64,000 bases of DNA. It comes from Chloroflexota bacterium. GTDB lineage: Bacteria; Chloroflexota; Anaerolineae; Aggregatilineales; J027. Under the pieces are notes generated by a model, which made no database searches, was not told the DNA's origin, and saw nothing but the letters and a program-made list of their open reading frames with translations. The stretch lies in NCBI GenBank assembly GCA_013112715.1, contig JABFGB010000002.1, positions 167,602 to 231,601 on the forward strand. Direction: 5' to 3'. Made by a program: the position numbers and the translations under genes. Positions 1 to 7,607 of the stretch are shown here, one piece after another. Within the stretch, counting starts at the first letter, position 1, and each line of letters begins with the position of its first letter.

Positions 1-46
1 GATAAATCAAAAAAGCAATCGGCGGTTGCAACAACAATTCGTTCAT
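1..46 (-). CDS. N-terminus of a membrane protein, fifth gene of the antiporter-module operon (partial)
   Basis: Only the first 15 codons lie in the window, reading MNELLLQPPIAFLIY on the minus strand. A GGAGGGTGA ribosome-binding sequence precedes the ATG at 46, and the NuoN/MrpD-like gene stops one base upstream at 48. The hydrophobic start and operon position suggest another small membrane subunit of the same complex, perhaps NuoA-like. The family cannot be named from 15 residues; this is inference from position only. Confidence 0.55.
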   Translation of the reverse strand, partial: MNELLLQPPIAFLIY

Positions 47-47
47 C

Positions 48-1511
48 TCACCCTCCAAACGCGGTTAACAGGACGCGGGCGGCTGGTTCAAGCGCACCAT
101 GCAGCAGTCCCGGATACACACCGATGACCACAATCGCGCCCGACAACACCAACAAAGACAGCCCCATCAGTGGTGGGACAGCGCGACCCTGTTCAATTTC
201 AACTTGGGTCTGCCGGGAATAGAGGACATTGATAATGGGAGCATAATAGGCCAGCGACAAAACGCTATTCAGCGCGGCAAAAATGACCAGCAGGGTAATC
301 AATGGCTCATGAACCGCGATGCCCGCCGCAAAAATCTGCCATTTTGACATAAACCCGGCCAGTGGCGGCAGTCCACCTAAACCCAACAAGGCTAAACTGA
401 GCGCTAATGCAATATATGGATAGCGCCGTGATGCACCACGCAAATCACTGATTTGCAGAGGCTGATGCGTTTCGAGGCTGTAGATAAAAGCGCCAACCGC
501 CAAAAATGCGAGGCCTTTCATCAGGGCATGGTTGAAGAAATGGAACAGCCCGCCCTCAAACCCATCCAATGTTTGTGCATAGATGCCGACGCCAATCCCG
601 AACACCATATACCCCATCTGGCTTAGGCTAGAATAGGCGAGCAGGCGTTTTATCTGGGTCTGGCGCAGGGCCAACAAATTCCCGACCAGCATGTTGACCA
701 CGCCAAAGGCAATCAGGAGTGTGCCCCACGAAAACGCGACGCAAGTGAGGGCGCGGAGCAGGGCGATGAGGGCTACCTCGATGACCAAGCCGGACAACAG
801 GGCACTGATGCCACTGGGGGCTTGGGCATGGGCATCTGGTAGCCAAGTATGAAATGGCACGAGCGCCATCTTGACCCCAAATCCGGCGATAAACAGTCCG
901 CCCACCGCCCACAACATTACCGAATCTTGGTTCAATTGGGCGATTTCCTGCAAATCCAACGTGCCCGTTTCGGCCAGTACGAGCGCAATGCCCAATAGGA
1001 TAAACGCCGACCCAAGCGCACTTTGTACAATATACTTGACCCCGGCTTCCAGCGAGGCTGGCTGTTCACGGTAAAACGCCACCAAGAATGAGCCTGAAAT
1101 CGCCATTGCCTCGAACCAGACCCACAGATTAAACAGATCACGTGTGCAAACCAACCCCATCATGGTGCCAAGCAGCAGCAGCACGAGGGCATAATATTTG
1201 TCCGCCGCACCTTCCTCGGCCATATAATCCAGCGAATAGATGACCGTCAGTGTACCCAGTGTCAGAATTGCGCCGCAGGCAAACAGGCTGAGTCCGTCGA
1301 GTTGTAGCTGCATCATGCCTACGCGATAGGTCAGCGTACCCTCCCGGTCAAATTCATAGGCCGCTACACCCAAAACGCCCCACGCCAGCGCCAAAATCAG
1401 CAGCGCCAGCCAACCCGGATGAATTTTGCGATTTAGGCGCTCAACTATGTACGCTGCCGGAGAAAGGGCCAGCGGCAGGGCAATCAAAGTTGCTACCGAG
1501 TTCGTCTCCAT
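48..1511 (-). CDS. NuoN/MrpD-like proton-conducting membrane transporter subunit
   Basis: A polytopic membrane protein of 487 residues of the proton-translocating antiporter family shared by complex I (NuoL/M/N), Mrp antiporters (MrpA/D) and membrane hydrogenases. Around residues 110-140 and 210-240 it carries the family pattern with conserved charged residues inside helices (LWVWFEAM; VPFHTWLPDAHAQAP), including the helix-7 region lysine. I chose the ATG at 1511 because GGAGG lies six bases upstream; an ATG seven codons earlier would overlap the preceding gene. It follows the NuoL-like gene by one base, so the two are probably translationally coupled. The energy-coupling partner (hydrogenase, NADH module or sodium antiporter) lies outside the window. 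Confidence 0.85.
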   Translation of the reverse strand: METNSVATLIALPLALSPAAYIVERLNRKIHPGWLALLILALAWGVLGVAAYEFDREGTLTYRVGMMQLQLDGLSLFACGAILTLGTLTVIYSLDYMAEEGAADKYYALVLLLLGTMMGLVCTRDLFNLWVWFEAMAISGSFLVAFYREQPASLEAGVKYIVQSALGSAFILLGIALVLAETGTLDLQEIAQLNQDSVMLWAVGGLFIAGFGVKMALVPFHTWLPDAHAQAPSGISALLSGLVIEVALIALLRALTCVAFSWGTLLIAFGVVNMLVGNLLALRQTQIKRLLAYSSLSQMGYMVFGIGVGIYAQTLDGFEGGLFHFFNHALMKGLAFLAVGAFIYSLETHQPLQISDLRGASRRYPYIALALSLALLGLGGLPPLAGFMSKWQIFAAGIAVHEPLITLLVIFAALNSVLSLAYYAPIINVLYSRQTQVEIEQGRAVPPLMGLSLLVLSGAIVVIGVYPGLLHGALEPAARVLLTAFGG

Positions 1512-1512
1512 A

Positions 1513-3261
1513 TCAGACCTCCACCGCCACATAAATTAAGATCACCACCAGCCCCGCTACAATCCCCCAGATATTCCAGTTGAGTTCTCCGGTCTGGGTC
1601 GAGCGCAGACGTTCAGCGAGGGTGCTGGTGCTGCGCATAACCACACGATTGAGCGCCTCAAAGCCAAAATCTTGACCGGCGATCTGGCTAAGAAGCTGTA
1701 ATCGGGCAATGAGCCAGCCCAGCCGGTGGTGAAATCCCCACAGCAGGAAGCCAAGCGCCACCCACCCAAGCGCCAGCACCGTAATTGGGGCAGTCATGAC
1801 ATCTGAAATAACATCACGGGTCGTTTCGGAGTGGAGATGGTGATAGGGCAGCGTTTCAGCCAACATCTTGCTTAAAGGCGAGACTAGTAACCAAGTCACC
1901 AGTGAGCCAACTGCCAAAATGCCCAATGAAATTCGCATGGCGGAGGGTGCTTCATGAACCTGACCAGAAAATCGGGGCGTGCCTCCAAAGACTAACCAGA
2001 TCAATCGGAGCGTGTATAACGCAGTGAGGCCCACCCCAATCAGCAGCCCAACCACAAAAACGGGCGATGAATCCTCTACACCGCGTTCCAGAATCAGTTC
2101 TTTGCTCCAAAAGCCGTTCGTGCCGGGGATGCCGACCAGCGCCATCGCGCCGATGATAAAGGCGATTGTGACCTGTGGCATGGAGCGCCACAGTCCTCCC
2201 ATCTGTCGTATATCGCGTGTGCCGACGCTATGAATTACGGCACCAGCGCCCAAAAACAGGAGTGCTTTAAACATGGCATGACTGAGTAAATGAAATTGGC
2301 TGGCAAAGATTCCACCGGCCCCCACCGCAAAAACCATATACCCTAGCTGGCTGATGGTGGAATAGGCGAGGACACGCTTGAGATCATTGGCAACCAACGC
2401 CATGAGCGCCGCCAGTAGTGCCGATACGATCCCCACCGTCATGACCGCAGTTGTCCAGCCCGTCACATCTTCAAAGGCCGGATAAAAACGCGCCAGCAGA
2501 TACACGCCCGCGTTCACCATCGTGGCCGCGTGAATTAAGGCGCTAATGGGGGTAGGAGCTTCCATTGCGCCGGGTAACCAACTATGAAAAGGCACTTGGG
2601 CGGATTTTGCCATTGCCGCGATCAAGAAACTAAACGCGATCAAGCTTAATTCGGTTTTGGACAGGGTTTCCGCCCGTGCCAGCAACACCGCGATTTCATC
2701 TGTGCCGAAGCGTCCATAGGCCGTCAGCGCCCCAATCAGTAAGCCAATACCGCCTAACTGGGTGATGACCAGCGCCTTTAGACCACCCGCCACCGCTGCT
2801 GGATTATCATGGTCGAAGGCGATCAGGGCATAGGAGCATAGGGCGGTGATTTCCCAGAAGAAGAACATCAGCAACAAATTACCTGCCAGCACCAAACCCG
2901 CCATTGTGCCAATAAAAATGAGTACCAGCGCATAGTAGCGACTTAGGCAGGCTTCATGCTCCATATACGCGACCGAGAAGATCACGGTCAGGCTGCCAAT
3001 GATAGCCGCAATAGCCGCCAGTAGGACACCCAGACCGTCCGGCACCAGAATAAAATCACCAAAGATGCCACCGATGTGCAGACGCAACGCGACCTCGGTT
3101 GAATAAGTAGTTAGCAGCCCAATCGAAACTGCTGCCGTGAGGAGGGATGCTATCACCGCGATCCCATGCTGCCGTTGTGGAGAATGGTCTGGTACCCGCC
3201 AGACGATCAATGCTCCTAGCCACGGTAGCCCAATGGTGAGACCAACCAACCATGCTGTCAT
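1513..3261 (-). CDS. NuoL/MrpA-N-like proton-conducting membrane transporter subunit
   Basis: 582 residues, almost all hydrophobic, of the NuoL/MbhH/MrpA N-terminal family. The core antiporter motif is clear (FFFWEITALCSYALI with its conserved Glu near residue 135, then AQVPFHSWLPGAMEAPTP near 225, then an HAMFKALLFLGAG helix). The conserved Glu and Lys residues of the proton half-channels are present. Start ATG 3261 has GGAGGTGA directly upstream. It is the third gene of the operon and sits 3 bases after the NuoK-like gene. The length suits the antiporter core plus extra C-terminal helices, but it is shorter than full MrpA because the MbhD/MbhE portion is a separate gene upstream. Confidence 0.88.
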   Translation of the reverse strand: MTAWLVGLTIGLPWLGALIVWRVPDHSPQRQHGIAVIASLLTAAVSIGLLTTYSTEVALRLHIGGIFGDFILVPDGLGVLLAAIAAIIGSLTVIFSVAYMEHEACLSRYYALVLIFIGTMAGLVLAGNLLLMFFFWEITALCSYALIAFDHDNPAAVAGGLKALVITQLGGIGLLIGALTAYGRFGTDEIAVLLARAETLSKTELSLIAFSFLIAAMAKSAQVPFHSWLPGAMEAPTPISALIHAATMVNAGVYLLARFYPAFEDVTGWTTAVMTVGIVSALLAALMALVANDLKRVLAYSTISQLGYMVFAVGAGGIFASQFHLLSHAMFKALLFLGAGAVIHSVGTRDIRQMGGLWRSMPQVTIAFIIGAMALVGIPGTNGFWSKELILERGVEDSSPVFVVGLLIGVGLTALYTLRLIWLVFGGTPRFSGQVHEAPSAMRISLGILAVGSLVTWLLVSPLSKMLAETLPYHHLHSETTRDVISDVMTAPITVLALGWVALGFLLWGFHHRLGWLIARLQLLSQIAGQDFGFEALNRVVMRSTSTLAERLRSTQTGELNWNIWGIVAGLVVILIYVAVEV

Positions 3262-3264
3262 CGC

Positions 3265-3570
3265 TCACCTCCGCAGATTCGACAGTTCCCTAGCATCTAA
3301 TGTGCCGAGGCGCTGTTTCACTTGAATGACCAATGCGAGGCTGATGACGGCGACCATCGTATCGGCGACGATGATGGTTACAATGAGGCTTTGTGCCAAT
3401 TGAACCCGTTCGCTCATCGTCCCGGCAACCGCAAACGCAATAATCACGGCCTTACCGATAATCTGAAGCGCGATCACAATTTTGATCAGGTGATGGGTTA
3501 GCAGCAGTCCATATACGCCCACCCCAAACAAGATCACTACCCCTAGTAGGGTCAGTTCTTCGTCGTTCAT
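3265..3570 (-). CDS. NuoK/MrpC-like membrane subunit
   Basis: 101 residues with three predicted membrane helices, the size and topology of NuoK, MrpC/MnhC and MbhG. The second helix region (LLLTHHLIKIVIALQIIGKAVIIAF) and third (LIVTIIVADTMVAVISLALVI) match the family. It lacks the second conserved glutamate typical of complex I NuoK, so an Mrp/hydrogenase-type module is more likely. The ATG overlaps the TGA of the preceding MbhD/E-like gene as ATGA (3567-3570), which indicates translational coupling. Confidence 0.8.
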   Translation of the reverse strand: MNDEELTLLGVVILFGVGVYGLLLTHHLIKIVIALQIIGKAVIIAFAVAGTMSERVQLAQSLIVTIIVADTMVAVISLALVIQVKQRLGTLDARELSNLRR

Positions 3571-4154
3571 ACCAGTTCCCTTTCCGCCTCCAAAATCGGC
3601 TCCTCGTCCTCCACGATTGCCACATGCTCCGTTAGTGATGTCGCTTCATCCAGTGGACGCGGCGTGGCATGATGTTGCACCGCAGCGGGCAATTTTTGAT
3701 CTGCCAGCAGTCCTAACAGACTTAGCACCGCGCTGAAAATGATGACGATCTGTAACAGGACATCGAGGGCACGGTCTTCCCACAGAATTGTGCTGAATGT
3801 GGCAGTATCCTTAACACCGGGCTGTGTTTCTGGCAGCGGCAGGATAATCCAGAACAGTAACAAAAGGGCTGTGATAAGAGGGAAACGGCGTAGAATCTTC
3901 TTCCAGAGGGTATCGTGATCTTGAAGTGTTTCTTCACCCGCGATACTTATGGCGAATACGAGTAATACGGCAACCAAGCCCGCCCCAACGCTGATTTCGA
4001 TGACTGCTGCCTGTGGTGCATCCAGCGTAAAGAGAACGATGCTTGTTAATGCGCTTACGCTGGCTAACCAGAGGACAGAGAGTAGCAAGTTCGTGGTTCG
4101 GATTGCTTGGATTGCACAGAATGCTGCAATCAGCAGTAGGCCCAACTTATCCAA
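3567..4154 (-). CDS. MbhD-MbhE fusion (DUF4040-type) subunit of Mrp/Mbh-like complex
   Basis: 195 residues. Residues 1-75 resemble MbhD/DUF4040 (three helices around LDAPQAAVIEISVGAGL), and residues 80-150 resemble MbhE (FSTILWEDRALDVLLQIVIIF followed by a helix). In MrpA these two units form the C-terminal part of the large subunit; here they form their own short gene at the head of the operon. The last 40 residues are acidic and hydrophilic, so probably cytoplasmic. It is the first gene of the minus-strand operon, and the 156-base gap upstream should hold its promoter. The split/fusion arrangement is seen; the assignment to an Mrp/Mbh-type ion pump is from family knowledge. Confidence 0.75.
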   Translation of the reverse strand: MDKLGLLLIAAFCAIQAIRTTNLLLSVLWLASVSALTSIVLFTLDAPQAAVIEISVGAGLVAVLLVFAISIAGEETLQDHDTLWKKILRRFPLITALLLLFWIILPLPETQPGVKDTATFSTILWEDRALDVLLQIVIIFSAVLSLLGLLADQKLPAAVQHHATPRPLDEATSLTEHVAIVEDEEPILEAERELV

Positions 4155-4639
4155 CTCACACTCCTATCTCAAACGTTATTTGAGAATTTTTTCACAATTA
4201 AATTTTACCCCTGCTGTTCTGAAGGCGCTAGCGTTATATGTCATCAGATTTGCGTTGTCATTGATACAGAGGACTATTCAGAGTGTAAAAAGCCTACAAA
4301 ATGAGTTGAGGTGATCTATCCAAACCTTAGATTACTGATACCAAGTTTTTATAATCATTTTCTCATGCACGAGTATAATAATCAGCACGGCCCCAATTTC
4401 AGAACGTCGAGCAGAAACTCATACGAAATTCGGCTGAATGATGGGTGTTTTGTTCCAAAAACCCATGAATTACCCGAATTTGGTATCAAGGATTTGATTG
4501 ACATCGTTCATCAACATGAGTTTATCCATCCTGATGTGCCGACCTCTTGGATCATTCACGTGTATTATGGGATTATGTTGGCTTCGCGGCGGTCATTAAG
4601 GGAGGGAGGCTTTACACCCAAGCAAATTCCTGATCTAGC
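4155..4639. other. Intergenic stretch beside the IS remnant, no convincing gene
   Basis: This AT-richer stretch separates the antiporter operon from the transposase remnant. It should contain the promoter of the minus-strand operon. A 127-codon open frame on the plus strand (4311-4694) crosses into the transposase remnant in a different frame, lacks a ribosome-binding site and resembles no family I know, so I do not call it. No part of the truncated dehydrogenase gene on the other side of the remnant is visible here. Confidence 0.4.
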
Positions 4640-5265
4640 ATGGCAGACTTTTACCTCTATTGTAACGACCTATTGTGTATTGCTGATGTGTTGAAGGCCT
4701 GTGGGTATGAATGGGCTTTAGTGGTATTAGTGGGGTTAGGAGATATACCTCCCTTGAGTGTCTCACGCTTCAATCGGCGCTTACATGAGGTTGGGGAGTG
4801 GTTGCCGTATTTGGCGTGAGGAGATGTTCATGGTGGACAGTATGCCCTTGTCGGTATGTAAATGAAGAGCCAGTCGGGGCAAGAAAGTGCGGGGCAAAGC
4901 CTATTGTGCCGCCAAACGCGAGTAGTCTTTTGAGGTGGCGCCTGCATCTGATTTGTGATGCACACGGGGGCCCCCATTACTTTGCCTTATCAGTGGACAT
5001 GATCTTATATTAAGCTAATGGATAGGTGAAAAGCCGGAGAAGTCACAGACCCACCTTCTTCAAAAACTTATCTTTCGCTCGAATTTGGTATCGTCTCCAT
5101 CCCCGAACTCACCGCCGAGTTACCACCTAGTGTCCGGTTGGTCTCCATCCGGCGTCAGAATATGTCTCCTAACTCGAAAAAATGGGCATTCAGTAGTTTC
5201 ATGCGCAGACCAATGCTGGCTTCCTTACTTCTCCAACATTATCTTCTAGCAGGCAAGGCATTTTT
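4640..5265 (+). mobile_element. Decayed IS982-family insertion sequence (transposase remnant)
   Basis: Three plus-strand reading frames together spell an IS982-type transposase. 4640-4819 gives an N-terminal part ending in the hallmark SRFNRRLHE. The next frame from 4821 gives MVDSMPLSVCK and, after an in-frame stop, RGKKVRGKAYCAAKRE. A third frame (about 4936-5013) gives WRLHLICDAHGGPHYFALS. These match the family's DSxPVPxC, KG..Y.A.K and H.L.T..G blocks in order. At least two frameshifts and two stops make it inactive. A possible C-terminal piece (IRRQNMSPNSKKWAF) runs to about 5250. The right edge is inferred from where the dehydrogenase homology at 5270 is lost; no terminal repeats or target duplications were found. 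Confidence 0.65.
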
Positions 5266-5539
5266 GTGAAGGGGTACTGGTGATGTTGACTCGAAAGGCG
5301 ACTTCCGGTGTGGATAAGCCGGGGGGAGGGATGGCGGCGAGTTGCACCACTGCTTCAGCACCATGTAGGGCCTCAATGGTTTGTCCTAAGTCGGTGAGAT
5401 CAGCCCGCAAAAAGGGTGCGACGGGATCGACTGAGGGCAGCACATCCACAGTCAATACCTCATAGCCATGCTCAAGCAAATCACGCACGAGGGACCGACC
5501 CGCTTTACCACTCCTACCTGTCACCATGACTTTTTTCAT
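5246..5539 (-). pseudogene. Truncated NAD-dependent epimerase/dehydratase (extended SDR)
   Basis: 97 residues beginning MKKVMVTGRSGKAGRSL, a Rossmann-fold glycine motif, followed by a conserved acidic residue ending beta-2 and an AAIPPPG segment typical of extended SDRs such as UDP-glucose 4-epimerases. Such enzymes are normally about 300 residues. Here the homology stops after NITST (near 5270), and eight unrelated residues precede the stop, exactly where the IS982 remnant begins. The catalytic Tyr-x-x-x-Lys is missing, so the product cannot be an active dehydrogenase. The ATG at 5539 is preferred over the one at 5593 because the Rossmann motif starts there. Confidence 0.75.
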
Positions 5540-5656
5540 ACGCTGGCTCCGTATGCAATCTTTTATTTGAGTTCGCTGCACTTTATAAAGCACTCAAATC
5601 AAAGAGGGTCGGTCAAAATAAAAATCGCTATAATTGGGTTGTTGAGTTAAATTAAT

Positions 5657-5684
5657 TTCACTTTTCTCTTAAACGCTCTATAAT
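5657..5684 (+). promoter_or_regulatory. Putative sigma70-type promoter of the phn-like operon
   Basis: A perfect TATAAT (5679-5684) lies 50 bases before the PhnD-like start, with TTCACT (5657-5662, four of six matches) 16 bases upstream of it. Position and orientation fit. A second TATAAT at 5629-5634 has no good -35 partner. Prediction from sequence only. Confidence 0.45.
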
Positions 5685-5733
5685 CTATTATCAGCAAGAG
5701 CTTTTTTGTCAACCCATTTGCAAGGAGCAAAAA

Positions 5734-6762
5734 ATGCGTCATCTCAGAAAAATTGTAATTCTTCTTGTTTTTGTAGTCATTGTAGTTGCAGCGGTTTTAC
5801 CTAAAGCCTCTGCTCAAGGGGATCTGGGATCACCTGATAACCCCATTCAAGTATATTTTGTGCCTTCTGTCGAATCTTCAACAATTGTGACGGGGGGCGA
5901 GGTCATGGCAGCCGCCCTTGAAGAAGCCACTGGTCTCAAGTTTGAGGTTTCAGTGCCAACCTCATATGCAGCTACGATTGAGGCGATGTGTGCGGCCCCT
6001 GATAGCTCGATGGGTTTCATTCCAGCGGCGGGATATGTCATTGCCAATAATCGCTGCGGCGTAGAGGTCATGGGTGCAGCAGTGCGGCGTGGCTGGCCTG
6101 TCTATTGGGCAGCCTATATCGTTCGCCGTGACAGTGGCATCCATACCTTCAAAGACCTCGAAGGTAAATCATGGGCTTACCCGGATGCAGGGTCAACCTC
6201 CGGTTTTGTGTTCCCCTCCGTCGAATTTGCCAAAGCGGGTATTACCCCTGGTGAACAGGTCGAGGCAGGCGGTCACAATCAGGTCGTTCTAGCGGTCTAT
6301 AACGGTGAAGTGGATTTTGGCACGACCTTCTATAGCCCCCCCGCGATGCCCAACGGTGCGTGGTCAATTGGTGATCTGCCCGAACCCTATGATCTGACAG
6401 TTGATGAATCCTATATTGGCGAGGACGGCAACCTCTATGTAGGCGACATCCAGATTTTGGATGCCCGTAACAATGTCCGTGAGACCGCACCCGATGTGGT
6501 TGACCAAGTAAAAATCCTGCGTCTCAGCGCCCCGATTCCGAATGATACCCTTAGCTTTGGGCCAGACTTCCCCGAAGAACTTCGTCAGCAAATCTTTGAT
6601 GCGTTAGTCGCGTTCTCTCAAACCGAAGCATGGGCCACTTCCATTGGTAGTGAAGACTTCTATGGTTGGAGCGGTATCGCCCCCATTGATGACGCAACGT
6701 ATAACGTGATTCGTGACCAATTTGAGGTGCTTGGCCTGACTGAAGAAGATATTTTCAATTAG
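5734..6762 (+). CDS. phnD: PhnD-like ABC transporter substrate-binding protein
   Basis: 342 residues with a signal peptide (basic start, hydrophobic residues 8-24, cleavage likely after ASA near 27). There is no lipobox cysteine, so it is either released or held by its uncleaved anchor. The body matches PhnD-family binding proteins: an IQVYFVPS first strand, GGEVMAAALEEATG helix, GFIPAAGYVIANN ligand-loop region and DLEGKSWAYPDAGSTSG motif. Family members bind phosphonates, phosphite or related anions; the substrate cannot be read from sequence. AAGGAG lies upstream of the ATG. An intrinsic-terminator-like hairpin separates it from the ATPase gene, which would raise its level relative to the membrane parts. 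Confidence 0.85.
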   Translation: MRHLRKIVILLVFVVIVVAAVLPKASAQGDLGSPDNPIQVYFVPSVESSTIVTGGEVMAAALEEATGLKFEVSVPTSYAATIEAMCAAPDSSMGFIPAAGYVIANNRCGVEVMGAAVRRGWPVYWAAYIVRRDSGIHTFKDLEGKSWAYPDAGSTSGFVFPSVEFAKAGITPGEQVEAGGHNQVVLAVYNGEVDFGTTFYSPPAMPNGAWSIGDLPEPYDLTVDESYIGEDGNLYVGDIQILDARNNVRETAPDVVDQVKILRLSAPIPNDTLSFGPDFPEELRQQIFDALVAFSQTEAWATSIGSEDFYGWSGIAPIDDATYNVIRDQFEVLGLTEEDIFN

Positions 6763-6795
6763 GTGTCTTTCGCTCATGATTTCGTTTTGATATAT

Positions 6796-6825
6796 GGGCA
6801 GAGGTATCCCCTCTGCCTTGTTTTT
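6796..6825 (+). terminator. Intercistronic hairpin with T-tract between phnD- and phnC-like genes
   Basis: GGCAGAGG (6797-6804) pairs perfectly with CCTCTGCC (6810-6817) around a five-base loop and is followed by TTGTTTTT. It lies between the binding-protein stop and the ATPase ribosome-binding site (AAGGA, 6827-6831). This fits partial termination that leaves more binding-protein than transporter mRNA, an arrangement common in ABC importer operons. Confidence 0.75.
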
Positions 6826-6834
6826 AAGGACACT

Positions 6835-7593
6835 ATGTTAATTATTGAGAACCTCACCAAAATATATGACAACGGGTTTAAGGCCCTTGATAGAATCAAT
6901 CTCGAAATTCCTGATGGACAGTTTGTCGCTATTATCGGCCTAAGTGGGTCGGGTAAATCTACCCTACTGCGCTGTATCAATCGTCTGATTGAACCCACCG
7001 AGGGGCGTATTATCTGGAATGGGATAGACATCACCGCTGCCAGTGATGATGAAGTCCGTCAAATTCGGCGGCACATTGGCATGATTTTTCAGCAGTTTAA
7101 TTTGGTCAAGCGCTCCAAAGTCATCACCAATGTACTGTCGGGACGGCTGGGTTATACCAATTCCCTCTACAGCTTCTTAAATTATTTCCCCAAGCAAGAT
7201 CGCCACGACGCGCTTGCCAATTTGGATCGAGTTGGGATTCGAGACCAAGCCAACAAACGGGCCAGCGAACTTAGCGGCGGCCAACAGCAGCGTGTCGGGA
7301 TCGCACGGGCCTTGATGCAAGAACCGGAATTGATGTTGGCGGACGAACCTGTTGCCAGCCTTGACCCGGCAACCTCGCACAGCGTCATGAAATATCTGGA
7401 ACTGCTCAACAAAGAAGATGGCATTACCGTTTTATGCAGTCTCCATTTCTTGAGCCTTGCCCGCACTTATGCCCATCGGGTGATTGCCCTTAAAGGGGGT
7501 ATCCTCCAATTTGATGGACTACCCACCGAGATTGATGAAAATCGCTTTAAAGAGATTTATGGCGAAGAAGCCATTGAAGTTGCCATTTCCTGA
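6835..7593 (+). CDS. phnC: PhnC-like ABC transporter ATP-binding protein
   Basis: 252 residues with every ABC motif: Walker A GLSGSGKST (about residues 38-46), Q-loop IFQQFNLV, signature LSGGQQQRVGIARAL, Walker B LMLADEPVASLDP and the switch His in CSLHFLSLA. The sequence is of the PhnC/methionine-phosphonate subfamily. AAGGA four bases before the ATG supports the start at 6835, not an upstream in-frame GTG-like codon. It lies 14 bases before the permease gene and would power the importer formed with the flanking PhnD- and PhnE-like proteins. Confidence 0.9.
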   Translation: MLIIENLTKIYDNGFKALDRINLEIPDGQFVAIIGLSGSGKSTLLRCINRLIEPTEGRIIWNGIDITAASDDEVRQIRRHIGMIFQQFNLVKRSKVITNVLSGRLGYTNSLYSFLNYFPKQDRHDALANLDRVGIRDQANKRASELSGGQQQRVGIARALMQEPELMLADEPVASLDPATSHSVMKYLELLNKEDGITVLCSLHFLSLARTYAHRVIALKGGILQFDGLPTEIDENRFKEIYGEEAIEVAIS

Positions 7594-7607
7594 TTTGGAG
7601 GTTTATT

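Noticed and set aside
4311..4694. 127-codon open frame before the transposase remnant
   Set aside because: No ribosome-binding site or family resemblance, and its last part lies in another frame over the transposase N-terminus.
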